Notes: a model not told the origin generated them from the sequence alone. DNA of 57,558 nucleotides from Diplocarpon mali (GCA_024741835.1 JAENRP010000289.1:1-57558); one strand, 5' to 3'; shown: positions 11,325 through 22,826, numbered from the stretch's first letter. Numbers and translations: made by a program.

Positions 11325-12326
11325 AATCCTGGGTTTGCGTGTCTAGTTTTGTGCGCGTGTAGCGAGCCTTGGTGTTTCGGGGCGTCACGATACCACGGCT
11401 GTCTGTCTGTCTCTGCGGTGTCTGGAGCACGCATCACCAAAATCAGGATTGAAGTGCTGTCGGACTTCAGGTATACACTAGGCTAGGAATTGAATATCAT
11501 TCTACTCAAACACACCTCCCCTCCTCGCGGGCATTGACCTAGTCTACAGCCTGTCTCGTCATCAGACCCTCAGCTCTCCCCACCCGCCATACGACCCTCT
11601 GCGAACCTAGGTACGGCAGTGATAGTAATCCCACGTTTTCCGCGGCTTCTTCTTCTTCTTCCCTCTCCCGTGAAACAGCCGACTAGCCAGTCACGCCCCA
11701 AACCCCGCCCAGAGAGGCATCTACCATCTACCATCTACCATCTACCATCTACCATCTACCGTCTACCGTCTACCGTCTACCGTCTACCGTCTTCTTGTCC
11801 GTGTCGATGCTTGCTGTAAATGCAGAGTTGGGCGGTCCTGATTCGATATACTCATTTTGTATTTATATGTATATGTACATATATACATATATCTCGCCTC
11901 TTAAGCGAGACCGTGGCAGCAAGTGCCTGTTCGACGTGCGTGTGTAGGTAGGTACGTGGTGGGGGGTAGAGAGGGATAATGCAGGGAATGGAGGTTCTAT
12001 TATGTCTTGGAACTGATAGCCATTTGTCCTTCTGCGTTGTTCAGAGATCTTGGCTTTCATACGCCGTTGTAGACCTCGTCTAACCTCTGCGGATGCCACT
12101 TGTGACGTCGTAAGCCCCTTGGTAAGGGCCTCTAAGAGTATATCTGGGCCATTTCAAGCAATGTACGTGGGCTGCCTCTGGCTTTCACTTCTCGCCGGAG
12201 GTCTACTCTGTTATCAAATCACCGGGAATTATCTCGGCAGCTCAACTACTCAATTATTCGACGACCTGTTGTTACCCTTCGCTAAGCGAACCTCGCAAAG
12301 TGCTCTCCCTTGACAAACCGAGCGAC
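11325..12326. other. Intergenic region between convergent CDT2 and catalase
   Basis: This is 3' flank of two convergent genes. It holds the heptanucleotide array at 11719-11788 and a TA-rich run (TATATGTACATATATACA, near 11864-11892). Open frames at 11863-12099 and 12050-12313 have no recognisable product. Confidence 0.6.
11719..11788. repeat. Two-block heptanucleotide tandem repeat, (ATCTACC)6(GTCTACC)4
   Basis: Ten uninterrupted 7-bp units: six ATCTACC followed by four GTCTACC, then a broken unit GTCTT. The single variant base is the same within each block and changes once, at 11761. It lies between two convergent genes and is probably non-coding. Confidence 0.95.
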
Positions 12327-15186
12327 CTAGAAAGCAACGGCAGCAGTCAAGCCTTCCAGCTCACGCTGCCAGTTGCGGTGCTGGCTGATGTTGAAGGCGA
12401 AAGCATCCAAGAATGCCTTGGCCCCCTTGACCATCTTCACCAAGCCGTCGCTTCCCTCTACGCCACCAGCAGTCACGACACCGAAAGAGTCAACAACGCC
12501 CTCATCTTCGTTTCCAGTCGCGAATACCATGCCCTCGATACCAACAGCGGCGCGTGCCAGGCCGACTGCTTCGCCGGTAGCGCCGATGGCTTTGCAGTGA
12601 CCAAATGCTTCACGGATCCAGTGGATGACTCGGCCTTGCTTAGCGAGCATCGGGATATGCGAACCGCCAGGGATATACAGAGCGTCAAAGATGGTAGATC
12701 GCATCCCTTCAAAGTGATGTTCCGGGATCACAGACTTCCCTTCCTGGCTCTTTACAGGGGCACGCTTCGGACCGATAGTGAAGACTAGGGCGCCCGCTGC
12801 CGTCAGCGCCGCCTTGACAGCTTCGTACTCGAGGTAGCGGAAGCCATCGCCGATGATGATTGCGATCTGGCGTGTGGCGATTGTGGGAGGAAGGCCCTGA
12901 GCTTCTGTGGAGAATTCAAACATGGAGAGGCCTTTCATCTTGAGACCATGGTTGGGACGACCCTCTTTGGAGGGCATTGGCCCGCCGACCTTTTCGGCTA
13001 CAGCCTGAGCGAGGCCAAGAGAGATATCCGTCAGGCGGGTGATCATGCGTTCATACACAACTGGGTCGTCACAGCGGTCGAGCTCGAAGCTGAGGGCCTG
13101 GGTGATGTGGCTTTGCTCTATTGGGGTCATTGAGTTCCAGAAAGCCTGAGCTTGAGAGAAATGCTCGCTGAACTTCACGGATAGGAGGCGACGCTTCATC
13201 GCTACAACTTTCTGAGGGTGATCGATGTAGGCGCCTTGTTCAGCAGTAGCTGGTGGGATTGCAGAATGACGATTTGGCCAGTAGTTGACCTTTCCTTGGG
13301 TGATTCTGTGGCGACCTTGGCCATCGCGATTATTGTTCATGACGGGACAGACGGGGCGGTTGATGGGGATTTCCTGCCAGTTGATACCAAGACGAGACAG
13401 CTGGGTATCGAAGTAAGAGAAATTACGGCCTTGGAGCAACGGGTCATCCGAGAAACCAATACCCGGAACCATATGAGCAGTACAAAATGCAATCTGCTCG
13501 GTCTGAGGGAAGTACTCGCCGACATTTCTGTTCAGTTGTAGTTCTCCAATGTATCTGACTGGAAATATCTCCTCTGGCCAAACCTTGGTGGCGTCGAGAA
13601 TGTCAAAATCGAAGTCATCTTGGCGACTCTCGGGACAAACTTGGATGCCAAATCTGTGAGTGACGCGTGAAATCAGCTGTTGCAAACCCAAGCCTTTTAA
13701 AGCTTAGTGACAAAAAGAGCCAAGACAAGGACCTTGATACCGTGTAGTCTCTCTCCACTTACCTCCACGTGGGAAAAGTACCGGCAGCGATGGCAGCCCA
13801 AAGATCCTTGCGATGGTAGTCGGGATCTTGCCCAGCCAGCTTGAGGGCCTTCACGAAGTTTAGCGTAATATCTCAAGGGGAAGAGTGGTACGTGCCTCGT
13901 CCCACGTCAGAGAATGCACACCAAGAGTAGGTGTGAAGTGGAACTTGACAAACGAGCGGACACCCTCGGCATTGATCAAAGTAAAGGTGTTAACTAACAG
14001 ATATGGCAGTCAGCATGTGTCAGGATCCCTAGGACTTTGTATGGAGCAAACTGGTCAGCGCTCCCTGGGGTTCAAGCTTACCACCGAAGCCCTGCATCAT
14101 TCGGTAAGATCGCGGAGTTCCACGGTCGCTCATCGCCCACATGAACATATGCGTTGCTTCCGTATGAAGGAACTGAAAGTCCCAGAAGTTGCTATTCCAA
14201 AAAGTCAGTATCAACAACCCCCTGTGGCCTCTGGGAGCTATCGTAGGAGCATGTATTACTTATGGGCGGTTTGTGCCTATTTTTGAAATTTTAGCACTTG
14301 TATTCTAGTGACGTTGGCCGGTCGTCTCCGGAGTCACGTCGACAAGGAAATCAGAGGAGTAGAAGAGGAATATACCAACCTGTGGAATCTCGTTATCGGG
14401 TTCAGGTTCTATATTGTCAGCTAGTAACAGGCTGGCAAGGAAGCGAGTGATACATACTGGCAGAATGGATGATGTCCGGGAACTTCAACGCATCTTGGAT
14501 GAAGAAAACCGGGATATCATTCCCAACAATATCCCAGTTGCCCTCCTATTTGACAGGATTAGTATACGGGACTGAAATGACTCAAAGAGGCGAAAAATCC
14601 CAACCAAAGATCTGCTCCTCGTCTGCCAGATCTATGTCCTCTCTCAAGGGGATCAACCTACAGATGTATACATCTTGATTGCGAATCCGCGTACATCCCG
14701 GACGGTATCCGCGCTTCCTCGCGATCCCAGCACAGTAGAGAAGCGAACGAAGACCGGCGTGGTTCGAGAAGTATCAGTGAGCACGGCAGCACAGGTGACA
14801 TCCTCGGCACTCTCGTAGAGCTTGAAAGAACCAAAAGCACCAGCTCCTCTGGCGTGCACTACGCGTTCGGGGATGCGCTCGTGATCGAATTTCATTATCT
14901 GCGTCCGGTCAGCTGTAGTGCCATGCCACAACCTTGACCGGGGACAGGCCTTCTCTCTGCCATAGTTATCTTCCAGCAACGCTGGGCCTTGACGATCACC
15001 AGTCGAGGCTGAAAGCCAGTTGTCGTGGGTGCCTTGCTTGACGCCAAAGTCGGTGGTGAGGAGATCGTTCGAGGTGGGTGCGATGGTATCGCGCTTCAAA
15101 TCGTTGATCTTGGTGTCGGGAGAGAGAGCTCCTCCGAAGGCAGATTCACCGATCTTCTCAGCTGCGCCTCCGAGTACAGACTGCAT
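12327..15186 (-). CDS. Large-subunit (clade 2) catalase with C-terminal DJ-1/PfpI-like domain
   Basis: Decomposes hydrogen peroxide. Nine exons: 15186-14950, 14898-14662, 14545-14458, 14408-14380, 14276-14260, 14191-14082, 13993-13896, 13848-13763 and 13653-12327. They give 742 aa, the normal size for large-subunit catalases. Visible residues are distal His94 (VVHARG), Asn167 (VGNDIP) and proximal haem ligand Tyr381 (RNFSYFDTQ). From about residue 530 a flavodoxin-like DJ-1/GATase-1 domain follows ([10 protein letters not shown], then DALYIPGG). No signal peptide is seen from the start MQSVLGG, so it resembles intracellular or spore catalases (CatA type) more than secreted ones. Introns 1 (14899-14949) and 7 (13849-13895) need GC-AG splicing; exon 5 is 17 nt and exon 4 is 29 nt. 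The frame is open upstream to 15357, but the family start is at 15186. Confidence 0.95.
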
Positions 15187-16219
15187 GGTGGCGGTTATTC
15201 GAGAGCCTGGCTGTGATGAGAGCCTGGCTGTGATTGCAAGGAGGAGTTGATGTGGAAGAAACGGAGGGCGGTGGGGAGGGCAATATAACGTACCTACTAC
15301 CCTTACATGTCGAAGGACCTGCCTCGCGAATCCGCTTGTTTTGTTTCGCCAAAACACATGACGTGCTGGGACATGTCACTCGCAGCTCTTTCTAGCTTGA
15401 CGTAACTCACGATCTACGCAGAAAACACCGCACACAGCGCGCACATGTTGAGGAGACGCCCCGAGATGCCGGATCGGGGGGAATGCAGGAATATATATTC
15501 CTCCTTGGCCAATGGGGAGTTCCCCCTTGCCACGGGCAGATCTCACCATTGGCTTTCCTCTGATCAGGACCCCGACTCAACCGCAGACGCCGGACGGGAA
15601 GCAAGAAAGAGCTGGGACGGTGGTGACAGGCCAGTCCCGTTTGGCGGATTACAATTAATGAGCCCGGTCAAGTTGACGAGGAACACAGGGGGGGAGCAAA
15701 GGTCCGGATGGTGGGAGGGGAAACGGGTGCCATGCATTGATAGAACCATACGATAGGTATCAAGGCCGAAAATGCCCGGGTCGGGCTGCCGAGATGAGAT
15801 ACACAATACCGTCCTGGCCGACAGGAGCGTGAGAACGGGGATCCGGCTGATCAATGCAGGAGCTGGTTCGGAGAAGAGCGAGTCAGAGAGTCAAGCATTC
15901 GGATTTGGGATGGCGTCGACATCTAAGCAATCATCTTCAGGCCCGCAATTCCAGGTCTCGCTGCCCTTGCCAAACACGAGCTCATCGCCCCCAAAACCTA
16001 AAGCAACAGCATATCCCCCGCCCCGCAGAGCCCCAATGCATGACCCGGACACCTAAATCCACAGTCCGTGGGCGCAGCAGCGAGTCGGCGGGCATTCAAC
16101 GCATGCTCACCACAGTCTTCCCGTCTAGCCAGGAGAGAATCAAGAGGAAAGACGGGAGAGGTAGGAGAGCAATCGTACGTTCAGAATGCTCGCCGCCTGC
16201 GTATTGAAATCTGGCGCAT
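15187..16219. other. Catalase upstream region
   Basis: Promoter side of the catalase gene. CCAAT boxes in both orientations lie at 15509-15513 and 15548-15552, and a perfect 12-bp palindrome GAATATATATTC at 15489-15500. Short frames on both strands (15445-15756, 15564-15854, 15854-16207) have no recognisable domain and overlap one another. Confidence 0.5.
15509..15552. promoter_or_regulatory. Pair of opposed CCAAT boxes upstream of catalase
   Basis: CCAAT (15509-15513, plus) and ATTGG (15548-15552, CCAAT on the minus strand) lie about 325-365 bp upstream of the catalase start codon. CCAAT is the site of the Hap2/3/5 complex, which takes part in haem and redox gene control in filamentous fungi. 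Function here is inferred from motif and position only. Confidence 0.35.
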
Positions 16220-17251
16220 CTACGAGCGCACATCCCAAGCGCCATAGCCGTCTTTGAGAAGAAGAAAATCCGGTACAAGCTCGCAATCGAGTCGTCTCGG
16301 TCTTGCACCCGAATATGCCTCTGCCCCAATTGTAGCGTTGAAAGCGCGGGCTGTTTGCGTTGGTGTAGCTGTGTATGGCGTTAAGGAGCCGGCAGGTTCA
16401 CTGTCGCCCATCGAGCTTGCGGACTTGGTGCCTGTCACAGAGCGAGATGTGCCGGAGGTGCAGATGTTACAACCGGATGCTTGCAAGCTGGTTGATTTCG
16501 TTGCTATTGAGGGACTAGGCAGCCTCATAGATCAAGATGCAGGGACGGAGTGGGCATTCGATGATACACCTCTTGAACCAGTTGCATTTCGAATGTGGAC
16601 TGACAGCCCGTTGCCTGCACCCAGGTAAACGTGAGGAGCCAATGCAATGGCCGAATCTTGAACTGAGAACCCGGCGCTATCGTTGTCATAGGTTGTAGTG
16701 GCGCCTCCAGATCCCGGGGACAAGTAAGCGAAGGAAGAGATGGATGTTGTGGCTGCGATATTTGCGCTGAAGCCGTAGAACTAGAACCCGTTAGCTATGC
16801 CTACCTTGGTCGCCCAGATTGGGGATTGACCTGCAGTGAAAGTCTTGTCGAACCCAAAAGCTGTCGCGCTCGCGGCGGTAGAAACAGTGCTTCCTGCAGC
16901 GCCGTTTCGGTCCTTGTAGACAACCCGAACACTGGCAAATTGTGATGCACTGCGAGTCGTCGTCCTCACTCGGATATCGCCAGCGAAGGTAATCTGACCA
17001 CCTGCGGAAAGTAGGGCGAGCTGCAGCCCACTTGGCTTCTCCTCAGAAGGCGAGATAGGGTGTCAGGCGAAGTCGCAGACCATCTCATCCCCACGACAGC
17101 AGTTGGTGTTGCTTTCAAGAAAGACTGGCGGTTGGGTATCGGGCCCCGAACAGAGCGGTGACAAGCACTGAGCTGTGAGGTAAAGTGGTCCGGGAATGCC
17201 CTCGTGGCGTAGCAAACGGTGCTCTTGTGCGGTGCGGTGTGATGCAGCGGC
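16220..17251 (-). pseudogene. Degenerate gene for an unrecognised cysteine-containing protein
   Basis: One reading frame of 344 codons is broken by only three stops: TGA 17065-17063, TAG 16783-16781 and TGA 16534-16532. It continues to TGA at 16220. The first part has clustered cysteines (QCLSPLCSG, then NCCRGDEMVCDFA). The middle, QITFAGDIRVRTTTR and AFGFDKTFTAGQSPIW, is Ser/Thr/Ala/Gly-rich like an extracellular beta-rich protein. All three stops are explained by C-to-T on the coding strand (CGA or CAG precursors). No family recognised; the true start is not visible, and the upstream frame closes at 17254-17252. A GT-AG intron removing the middle stop would be only 24 nt or would break the frame, so decay is the better reading. 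Confidence 0.5.
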
Positions 17252-17935
17252 TCATATGACAGTGCTGTATGCCATCCATCGTACCCGACAGTCTTCCTAG
17301 ACCCTACAGGTTGTTGCGTGCGAAAAGGTGCAGCATGAAGCTTAGCTACCTGTCGTAGTTGGCTCGCGCAGACTTCCTGGCTGTAGGTAGCCGGTCATGC
17401 CTCTGACTGCCTACAGTATATCCAGACACAGTACAGCCACGCTGGCGCCGACCTCGAGAAAGAACCTCGGGGGAGGCGGGCTTGCATAGGAACAAGAAAG
17501 ACAATGCGGATCGATCGACCGGCGAAGATATGAGGAGGCACTGTCCTGTATTCCATCACTCTCGAGGTTGGCGTGCGTACGATTCAGCAGCTTGTCCTCC
17601 GCAGCGAGCGCGCGAGACGAGTCCTGCGTGCAGTCGCTGGAGATCCAGCTTCGCTTCGTTTTGGTGTGAGGATATTCGGAGTCAAGCCCAACACTGCGCT
17701 GCACGGTCGACTCCGACGTCCGATCGATGGGCATGTGTGCGAATGAACTCTGATCCGCCGTGTATTTCGGGCCGCATGTTTGATTCGAAGATCCACCGCG
17801 TGCCGTTTGGAGTCGGTGATATTGGGGAGAAGGTGTAGGAGACACAGCAACTTGACGATGTGTATGTCAGCATAGGTGGTGGAGTTGACAACCCCCCCAT
17901 CGGTCGGCCACCCCACGACCAAGTAGCATCAGCAT

Positions 17936-17967
<32 letters not shown>

Positions 17968-18009
17968 CAACTCCCACGCCCTCACTGCCGCGCATCTCCC
18001 ACCCGACAA
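17252..18009. other. Upstream region of the JmjC gene
   Basis: No supported gene. It contains the AGC triplet array just before the chosen start of the JmjC gene. The overlapping frames at 17411-17922 run on both strands and have no recognisable product. Confidence 0.5.
17937..17966. repeat. (AGC)10 trinucleotide repeat
   Basis: Ten perfect AGC units end 43 bp before the chosen start of the JmjC gene. If translation started at the in-frame ATG at 17860, the array would encode part of an alanine run (SASAAAAAAAAAAQ). Because the JMJD7-like domain begins later, I treat the array as 5' untranslated or as a variable N-terminal extension. Confidence 0.9.
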
Positions 18010-19958
18010 ATGCTGCCCTCCGACGGCCCCCCGCCAGACCCAACCCTCACCCTCCTCGAGACGTACAGCGCGCTGAACCCGGCCACCATCGCGACCCTCG
18101 ACTCTCTGCCCTCCGCGCTGGAATTCCTGCGGTTCGTGGCGCAGAACAGACCGTTTGTCGTGAGAGGGGGCGCTGCTGAGTGAGTACTGGTGGCTTCCGA
18201 GGTAGACGTTTTCCTGGTCGGGGGGGAGAGAGCTGGATGGACTGCACGCGGGGGCTGGTTGGATGAAGAGCTTGGTCAGTAAGGTGAAGAGCATATACTG
18301 ATTCGTGCAACAGCTGGGACGCAGTTCGCCAGTGGAATGTCGAGACGCTGAAGAAGATGCTGGAGGGGGTGGATGTGAATGTTGCTGTGACGCCGAAGGG
18401 GTATGTGGCTATCGACCGCGAATGTTATTGACCTCCTCCCGCTCTTCACAATGCCTGTGCAAAATTCCGATTCTTCTCGCGTTTCTATTCCCTCGTCAAT
18501 ATCTTGACCTCCTGACCTTCTGCTATTCTGATATCTGACCTTCACCATCTTCTCAAGCCGCATACGGGCGCATTTCTCTCCAACAAGCCTCTCTCACGTC
18601 CGGGTCTCGCTTCACGGCTTTCCCCCCTTTTCCCATCTCTCTCCAGACTGGAGAGACATCCCTGGCATAAACGCTTTGTTTACTCCAAGCCCCATGTCTC
18701 GCGCGTCTCGTCCGCATCCAACCCCCGCAGAATACTTTCCATCCCACGCCTTCACAACAACCAGCTAACACGCCACCCAAGGAACGCCGACGCTCCAGTC
18801 CCCTCGCCCACCAACCCCTCCACACTGCTCTTCGTGAAACCGCACGAGGAACAGCAGCCCTTCGCCAGGTTCCTAGACTTCGTCATCGCCCAGGAGAAAC
18901 ACCACTCCGCGAGCTCGAATCCTAGGGCCCGGCCGCTGGGGGGAGAGGTCCGGTATGCGCAGACCCGTATGTTCGATCTCTCCCCGTCCCCTTTTCCCCT
19001 CCTCCCCTCCTCCTTCTCCACGATGAGTGTGCGAGATTACATGCAGGCTGGCGCTATAGAAATACCTACCTGCCCCGACGTCTCTGTCTACAGCTTTATG
19101 CACCTGTGTGTACACACTAACCCCCGCCCCCAGAAGACGACAACCTCCCACGGGAATACCGCCTCCTCTCCCACCACGTCCCTCCCGCCCTCCCCTTCGC
19201 CCGCATCGCGCTCGGCTCCCTCCCCGACGCCACGAACCTCTGGATCGGCAACTCGCTCTCCACCACGGCGCTGCACAAGGACAACTACGAGAACATCTAC
19301 GTCCAGGTCGTCGGGCGGAAACGGTTCCTGCTGCTGCCGCCCGTCGCGTGGCCCGCTGTGGCAGAGAGGGTGCTGCGCCCAGCTTCCTACGTGAGGAAAC
19401 AGGGACGCGGGCTGGGAGGCCGAGACGGCTGGGACGTTGAAGAGGAGGAGGGGGAGGGCGTGCCGTTTGCGACGTGGGATCCGGACTCCCAGGCAGAGGG
19501 CGATGGGGACGGGGACGCGATTGAGAAGACGTATCAGAGGGCTGTGCAGCCGATGAGGGTTGAGCTGGGCGAGGGCGATCTGTTGTATTTGCCCGCTCTG
19601 TGGTTCGTCTACTTCCTTCTTCCTTGCCCCCTTCCTTGCCCTGCTTCCTCGGAGCACTGCCTTGTCTGGATCTGTATCTCAACACTGGGTTGGGTCTCGG
19701 TTGGTCCACTGATAATAGCAGGTACCACAAAGTATCGCAATCATGTTCCGACGAGGGGATTTGTGTGGCGGTTAACTACTGGTGAGTCCATCCGTCATCG
19801 TCTTTGCTGCGTGGAGATGAGGGGCAGCTGGGAAAACAGAGCGGTCAAGCTGATCTTGGGACCGTAGGCATGATATGGACTTTGGAGGAGGCTTCTGGCC
19901 TTTGTGTGGTTTTGTTAGGGATGTTGGGTTGGCTGCTGCGAAGACAGCCGGGAGTTAG
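18010..19958 (+). CDS. JmjC-domain hydroxylase, JMJD7-like
   Basis: Predicted Fe(II)/2-oxoglutarate oxygenase of the cupin-type JmjC family; human JMJD7 hydroxylates lysines of DRG GTPases. Exons are 18010-18179, 18314-18400, 18782-18966, 19134-19602, 19722-19781 and 19868-19958, giving 353 aa. Metal ligands are His195 and Asp197 (ALHKDNYENIYVQV) and His306 (LWYHKVSQS), the distal His being formed across a GTTCGT-donor intron. The C-terminal VAVNYWHDMDF matches the JMJD7 ending. A Gly/Glu/Asp-rich loop of about 45 residues separates the HKD strand from the distal His. Intron 2 is unusually long for this window (381 nt). The in-frame upstream ATG at 17860 would add an alanine run. It is convergent with eIF4B. 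Confidence 0.85.
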
Positions 19959-20697
19959 GAGGACAGGTGTGCTGGTTAAAATCGGGAAGCCTGTGGCAGA
20001 AAACTTCAAAAGCCGTAGACTAGCTGGGGTATTCTTCAATCACTCTGAGGCTGAAAACCAGGAAGAGTTATCTTCGCCCGTCACACGGTGAGCACGCATA
20101 TCGTTATGTCAAGAGTTGGATTGCCTCGACGAAAAGCATATAAAAGTACAGAAACCGACACACGAGACCGTCCATCCACTTTCTAAGCCGCGTCCATGGG
20201 CCGGCGACCATCCGCCTTTGTGAAAACAGGGAGGAGAGATTCTCGCATATCCGCCAGATGCAAGTATCTAGAACTGCCAGGGAAAACTTTTTGGTAGCCA
20301 CTCTCGAAGGTCAAAATCTGCAACATGTAGGGACAGACCTGTCAGGACATGTTTTAAAGATGAAGTGGAACGCGAACAGATTGCCTTCGAGAACACCAGG
20401 AGAAAAAGCAGACGTCTGTGCAAATGCCCACCAATCCCCTCCATGTTCATGCCATCTAAGAGTGCAGATGTTTTATCTGCTTTCTTTTCCGCACACCGTT
20501 GAGGCCTAAGATCCGAGTTCAAGATCTAGACACGAAGAGAGAAGATCCAACGCCAAGAGAGAGTCGTCCGGGAAGGGGCAGAGAAGTGAGATTAGTGGTT
20601 TCTGTATGGAGAATGGGGTATAAGGCAGTGCGTTCATGTAGATCGTTTTGAGCCAAGTCCAGTCCATTGCCAATTTTCGAGCAGAACATAGCTGAGA
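19959..20697. other. Intergenic region between JmjC gene and eIF4B
   Basis: 3' flank of two convergent genes. Only short overlapping frames without recognisable content (20104-20301, 20258-20522). No repeat or RNA gene seen. Confidence 0.6.
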
Positions 20698-22826
20698 TCA
20701 CGATGCGATGGGTCGTAAACCTTGATTCCCACCACGGTTGTTCTTCTTGGGCTTTTGAACTGTGCTCCATCCGTCATCCTCGAGAGTCTCTGCTGTAGTG
20801 GGGGTGGGTGGTAGGGCAGGAGATTGGGGGGATCGTCCATTCGAGTACTGTCTTCCTCCTCGGTCTTCAAAATGTCTGGGTCCACCACCACGACCCTCTC
20901 CTCGACCTCTACCTCCGCGACCTCTTGGGCCACGGGGTATATCGTCTCTTGGGGGCGCTGGGCCATTGGAAGCACGTCTCCAGCCACCAGTTTCCACAGG
21001 CTTGGGTCTCGCATCGCGAACAATCTCTTTTGGCTTGACAGCTTTGTCTTCGACAATGTCGCCATTAGCGTTCTCCGTCTCAATAGTTTCCTCTGGCTTT
21101 CTTGCATCGCCTTCAGTTTTCTGCAAGATCTCGGCCTTCTTCTCGGCTTCTGCAGCGTCCTCAGCAGCCTTCTTTGCGGCAGCTTCTTTCTTCTCCTCCC
21201 TGGCCTTCTCCTCGGCCTCTTTCTTCTCCTTGGCAGCAGCGACTTTCTTATCCTCAATCTCTCTCTCCTTGGCTGCGGTATCGATAGGGCGGGCAGCTCC
21301 GAATGGGCTGGCCTTGGCATCTCCTTGTACTGACACTGTTGAGGATGACATATCGGGAGCCACCGAGACAGTTCGCTTTGCAAGGTTCAGCTTAGGACGG
21401 CTGACAGGCAAAGAGAGCCCAGGGGCCGGAGATGAAGGAGCCTCACTCCCATCCCTGGATGGTGCGGCTGACTTTGGTGCTGGAGCATCCGGTCGCATCT
21501 TCGCGCGCCATTGGCTATCTTGTTCAGCGGCAGTTGGAGCACGCTCAACGGCTGGTCGTTCCTGAAATTCACGTCTCGGAGGCCTCGAGCCGTCTTGCGA
21601 ACCTTGTCCACGTCCCTCACCCCACTGGGCAGCAGGTGCGTCCCGGAAGCCTTCGGCTCTTGGTCCATCGTTTGTACGGGGGCGGCCACCCTCTCGTGGA
21701 CCTCGTTCTGGTTGCGCCAACGGAGACAATGGTCCCTTTCGATCCCAGTTTCCGAAGTCGCGCACCTTTCCATCTCCCTCGGCAAAGCGTTCTCTACGCT
21801 CCGATCGTTCTCCAAACTCGGATCCGAATCCACCAGCGCGGTCTGGTCCACGACGATCACCACCACGGTCTCCGCCTCGACCGGGCAAATCTGGCAATGG
21901 ACCCTTTCTGCTCCAATCGGTAATCTCTCTGGCGTCTGGTCGATCTCCTCTATCCTTAGCTGTAGAAGGTGTTAGCAATTGTATACAAGGACCATGATTT
22001 GGAAACACCTACGAGGATCAGCAACGCTGATTCTGATATTGCGTCCCTGAAACTGGCTTCCATTAAGAGTCAAAGCTTGCTTCAACCCATCTCGAGAGCC
22101 GAACTCGGCATATCCAAAACCCTTGGGCTTCATTTCGAGTTTGTCCTCGATGATTCGCACATTAGTGCATTCGCAGCCGACGAAGAAATCGGTTACATCG
22201 CCAACCGTGGCATCAAAGGAGAGATTACCAAGATGAACAGTGTAAGGAGGTTTGTCGGGAAGTGGGAGTTCTTCACGCACGGAGTAGCCTGGACTATACT
22301 TAGCACGTACTGTTCAGTAGTAGGGGGCGTAATTTGGATGGCATAATGCAAAAGCTGACCTCCTACGGTATTGCCACCGTAAGTACCAGTAGTGGCGCTA
22401 TAGGTGCGGCGTTCACCACCTCCGTAGCTGGTGCGAGAATCTATGATAATTAGTTGCCGGTCCGCGTAAGTTCGCATTCTGTTCGGCAGCCTGGGAAAGA
22501 TTCGTACCGGCTATGAAGACGCATGTTAGCAGGAATAAATCACAGAAGGCTGGGACAACTCACAAACTGGCATATCCTCCATCTCATCAGCCCAAGATCC
22601 CATCTCTACATTGTGTCAGTCCTAGTTGTGTCGAGCGGCTGCGGCTGTGGAATCGTCTTACTCTCATCGGTCAAGAAGGCCCCGAGGGACATCTTCTGCT
22701 GCTCTTTCTTTTTCGGAGCTACATGGCAATAATATCAGCACGAGTTCAGGATAGCTGTACGGTTCTCTGCGACTCTGCAGCTGAGGATTCGCAGATCTCG
22801 AAGATCTGAGGCACAGGCCTACCCAT
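20698..22826 (-). CDS. TIF3: Translation initiation factor eIF4B (Tif3/Sce3 type)
   Basis: eIF4B stimulates the eIF4A helicase and ribosome recruitment to mRNA. Exons are 22826-22823, 22718-22662, 22605-22564, (22510-22508), 22440-22360, 22288-22013 and 21959-20698, giving 574 aa with the 3-nt exon or 573 without. The first coding exon is only ATGG. The start MAPKKKEQQKMSLGAFLTDE and the GSWADEMEDMPV block are the fungal eIF4B signature. One RRM follows (YTVHLGNLSF as RNP2-like, GFGYAEF as RNP1-like). Then come a repeated Arg/Gly/Asp region (DRGGDRRG, WSRKGPL, WDRKGPL), a Lys/Glu/Ala-rich helical stretch of about 70 residues, and a Gly/Arg-rich tail. The symbol is the yeast one. Confidence 0.92.

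Noticed and set aside
12300..12788. 162-codon plus-strand frame
   Set aside because: It is antisense to the last catalase exon, which has clear domain content.
20762..21565. 267-codon plus-strand frame, Ser/Ala/Leu-rich
   Set aside because: Mirror of the Lys/Glu/Ala-rich and Arg/Gly-rich eIF4B exon; composition artefact.
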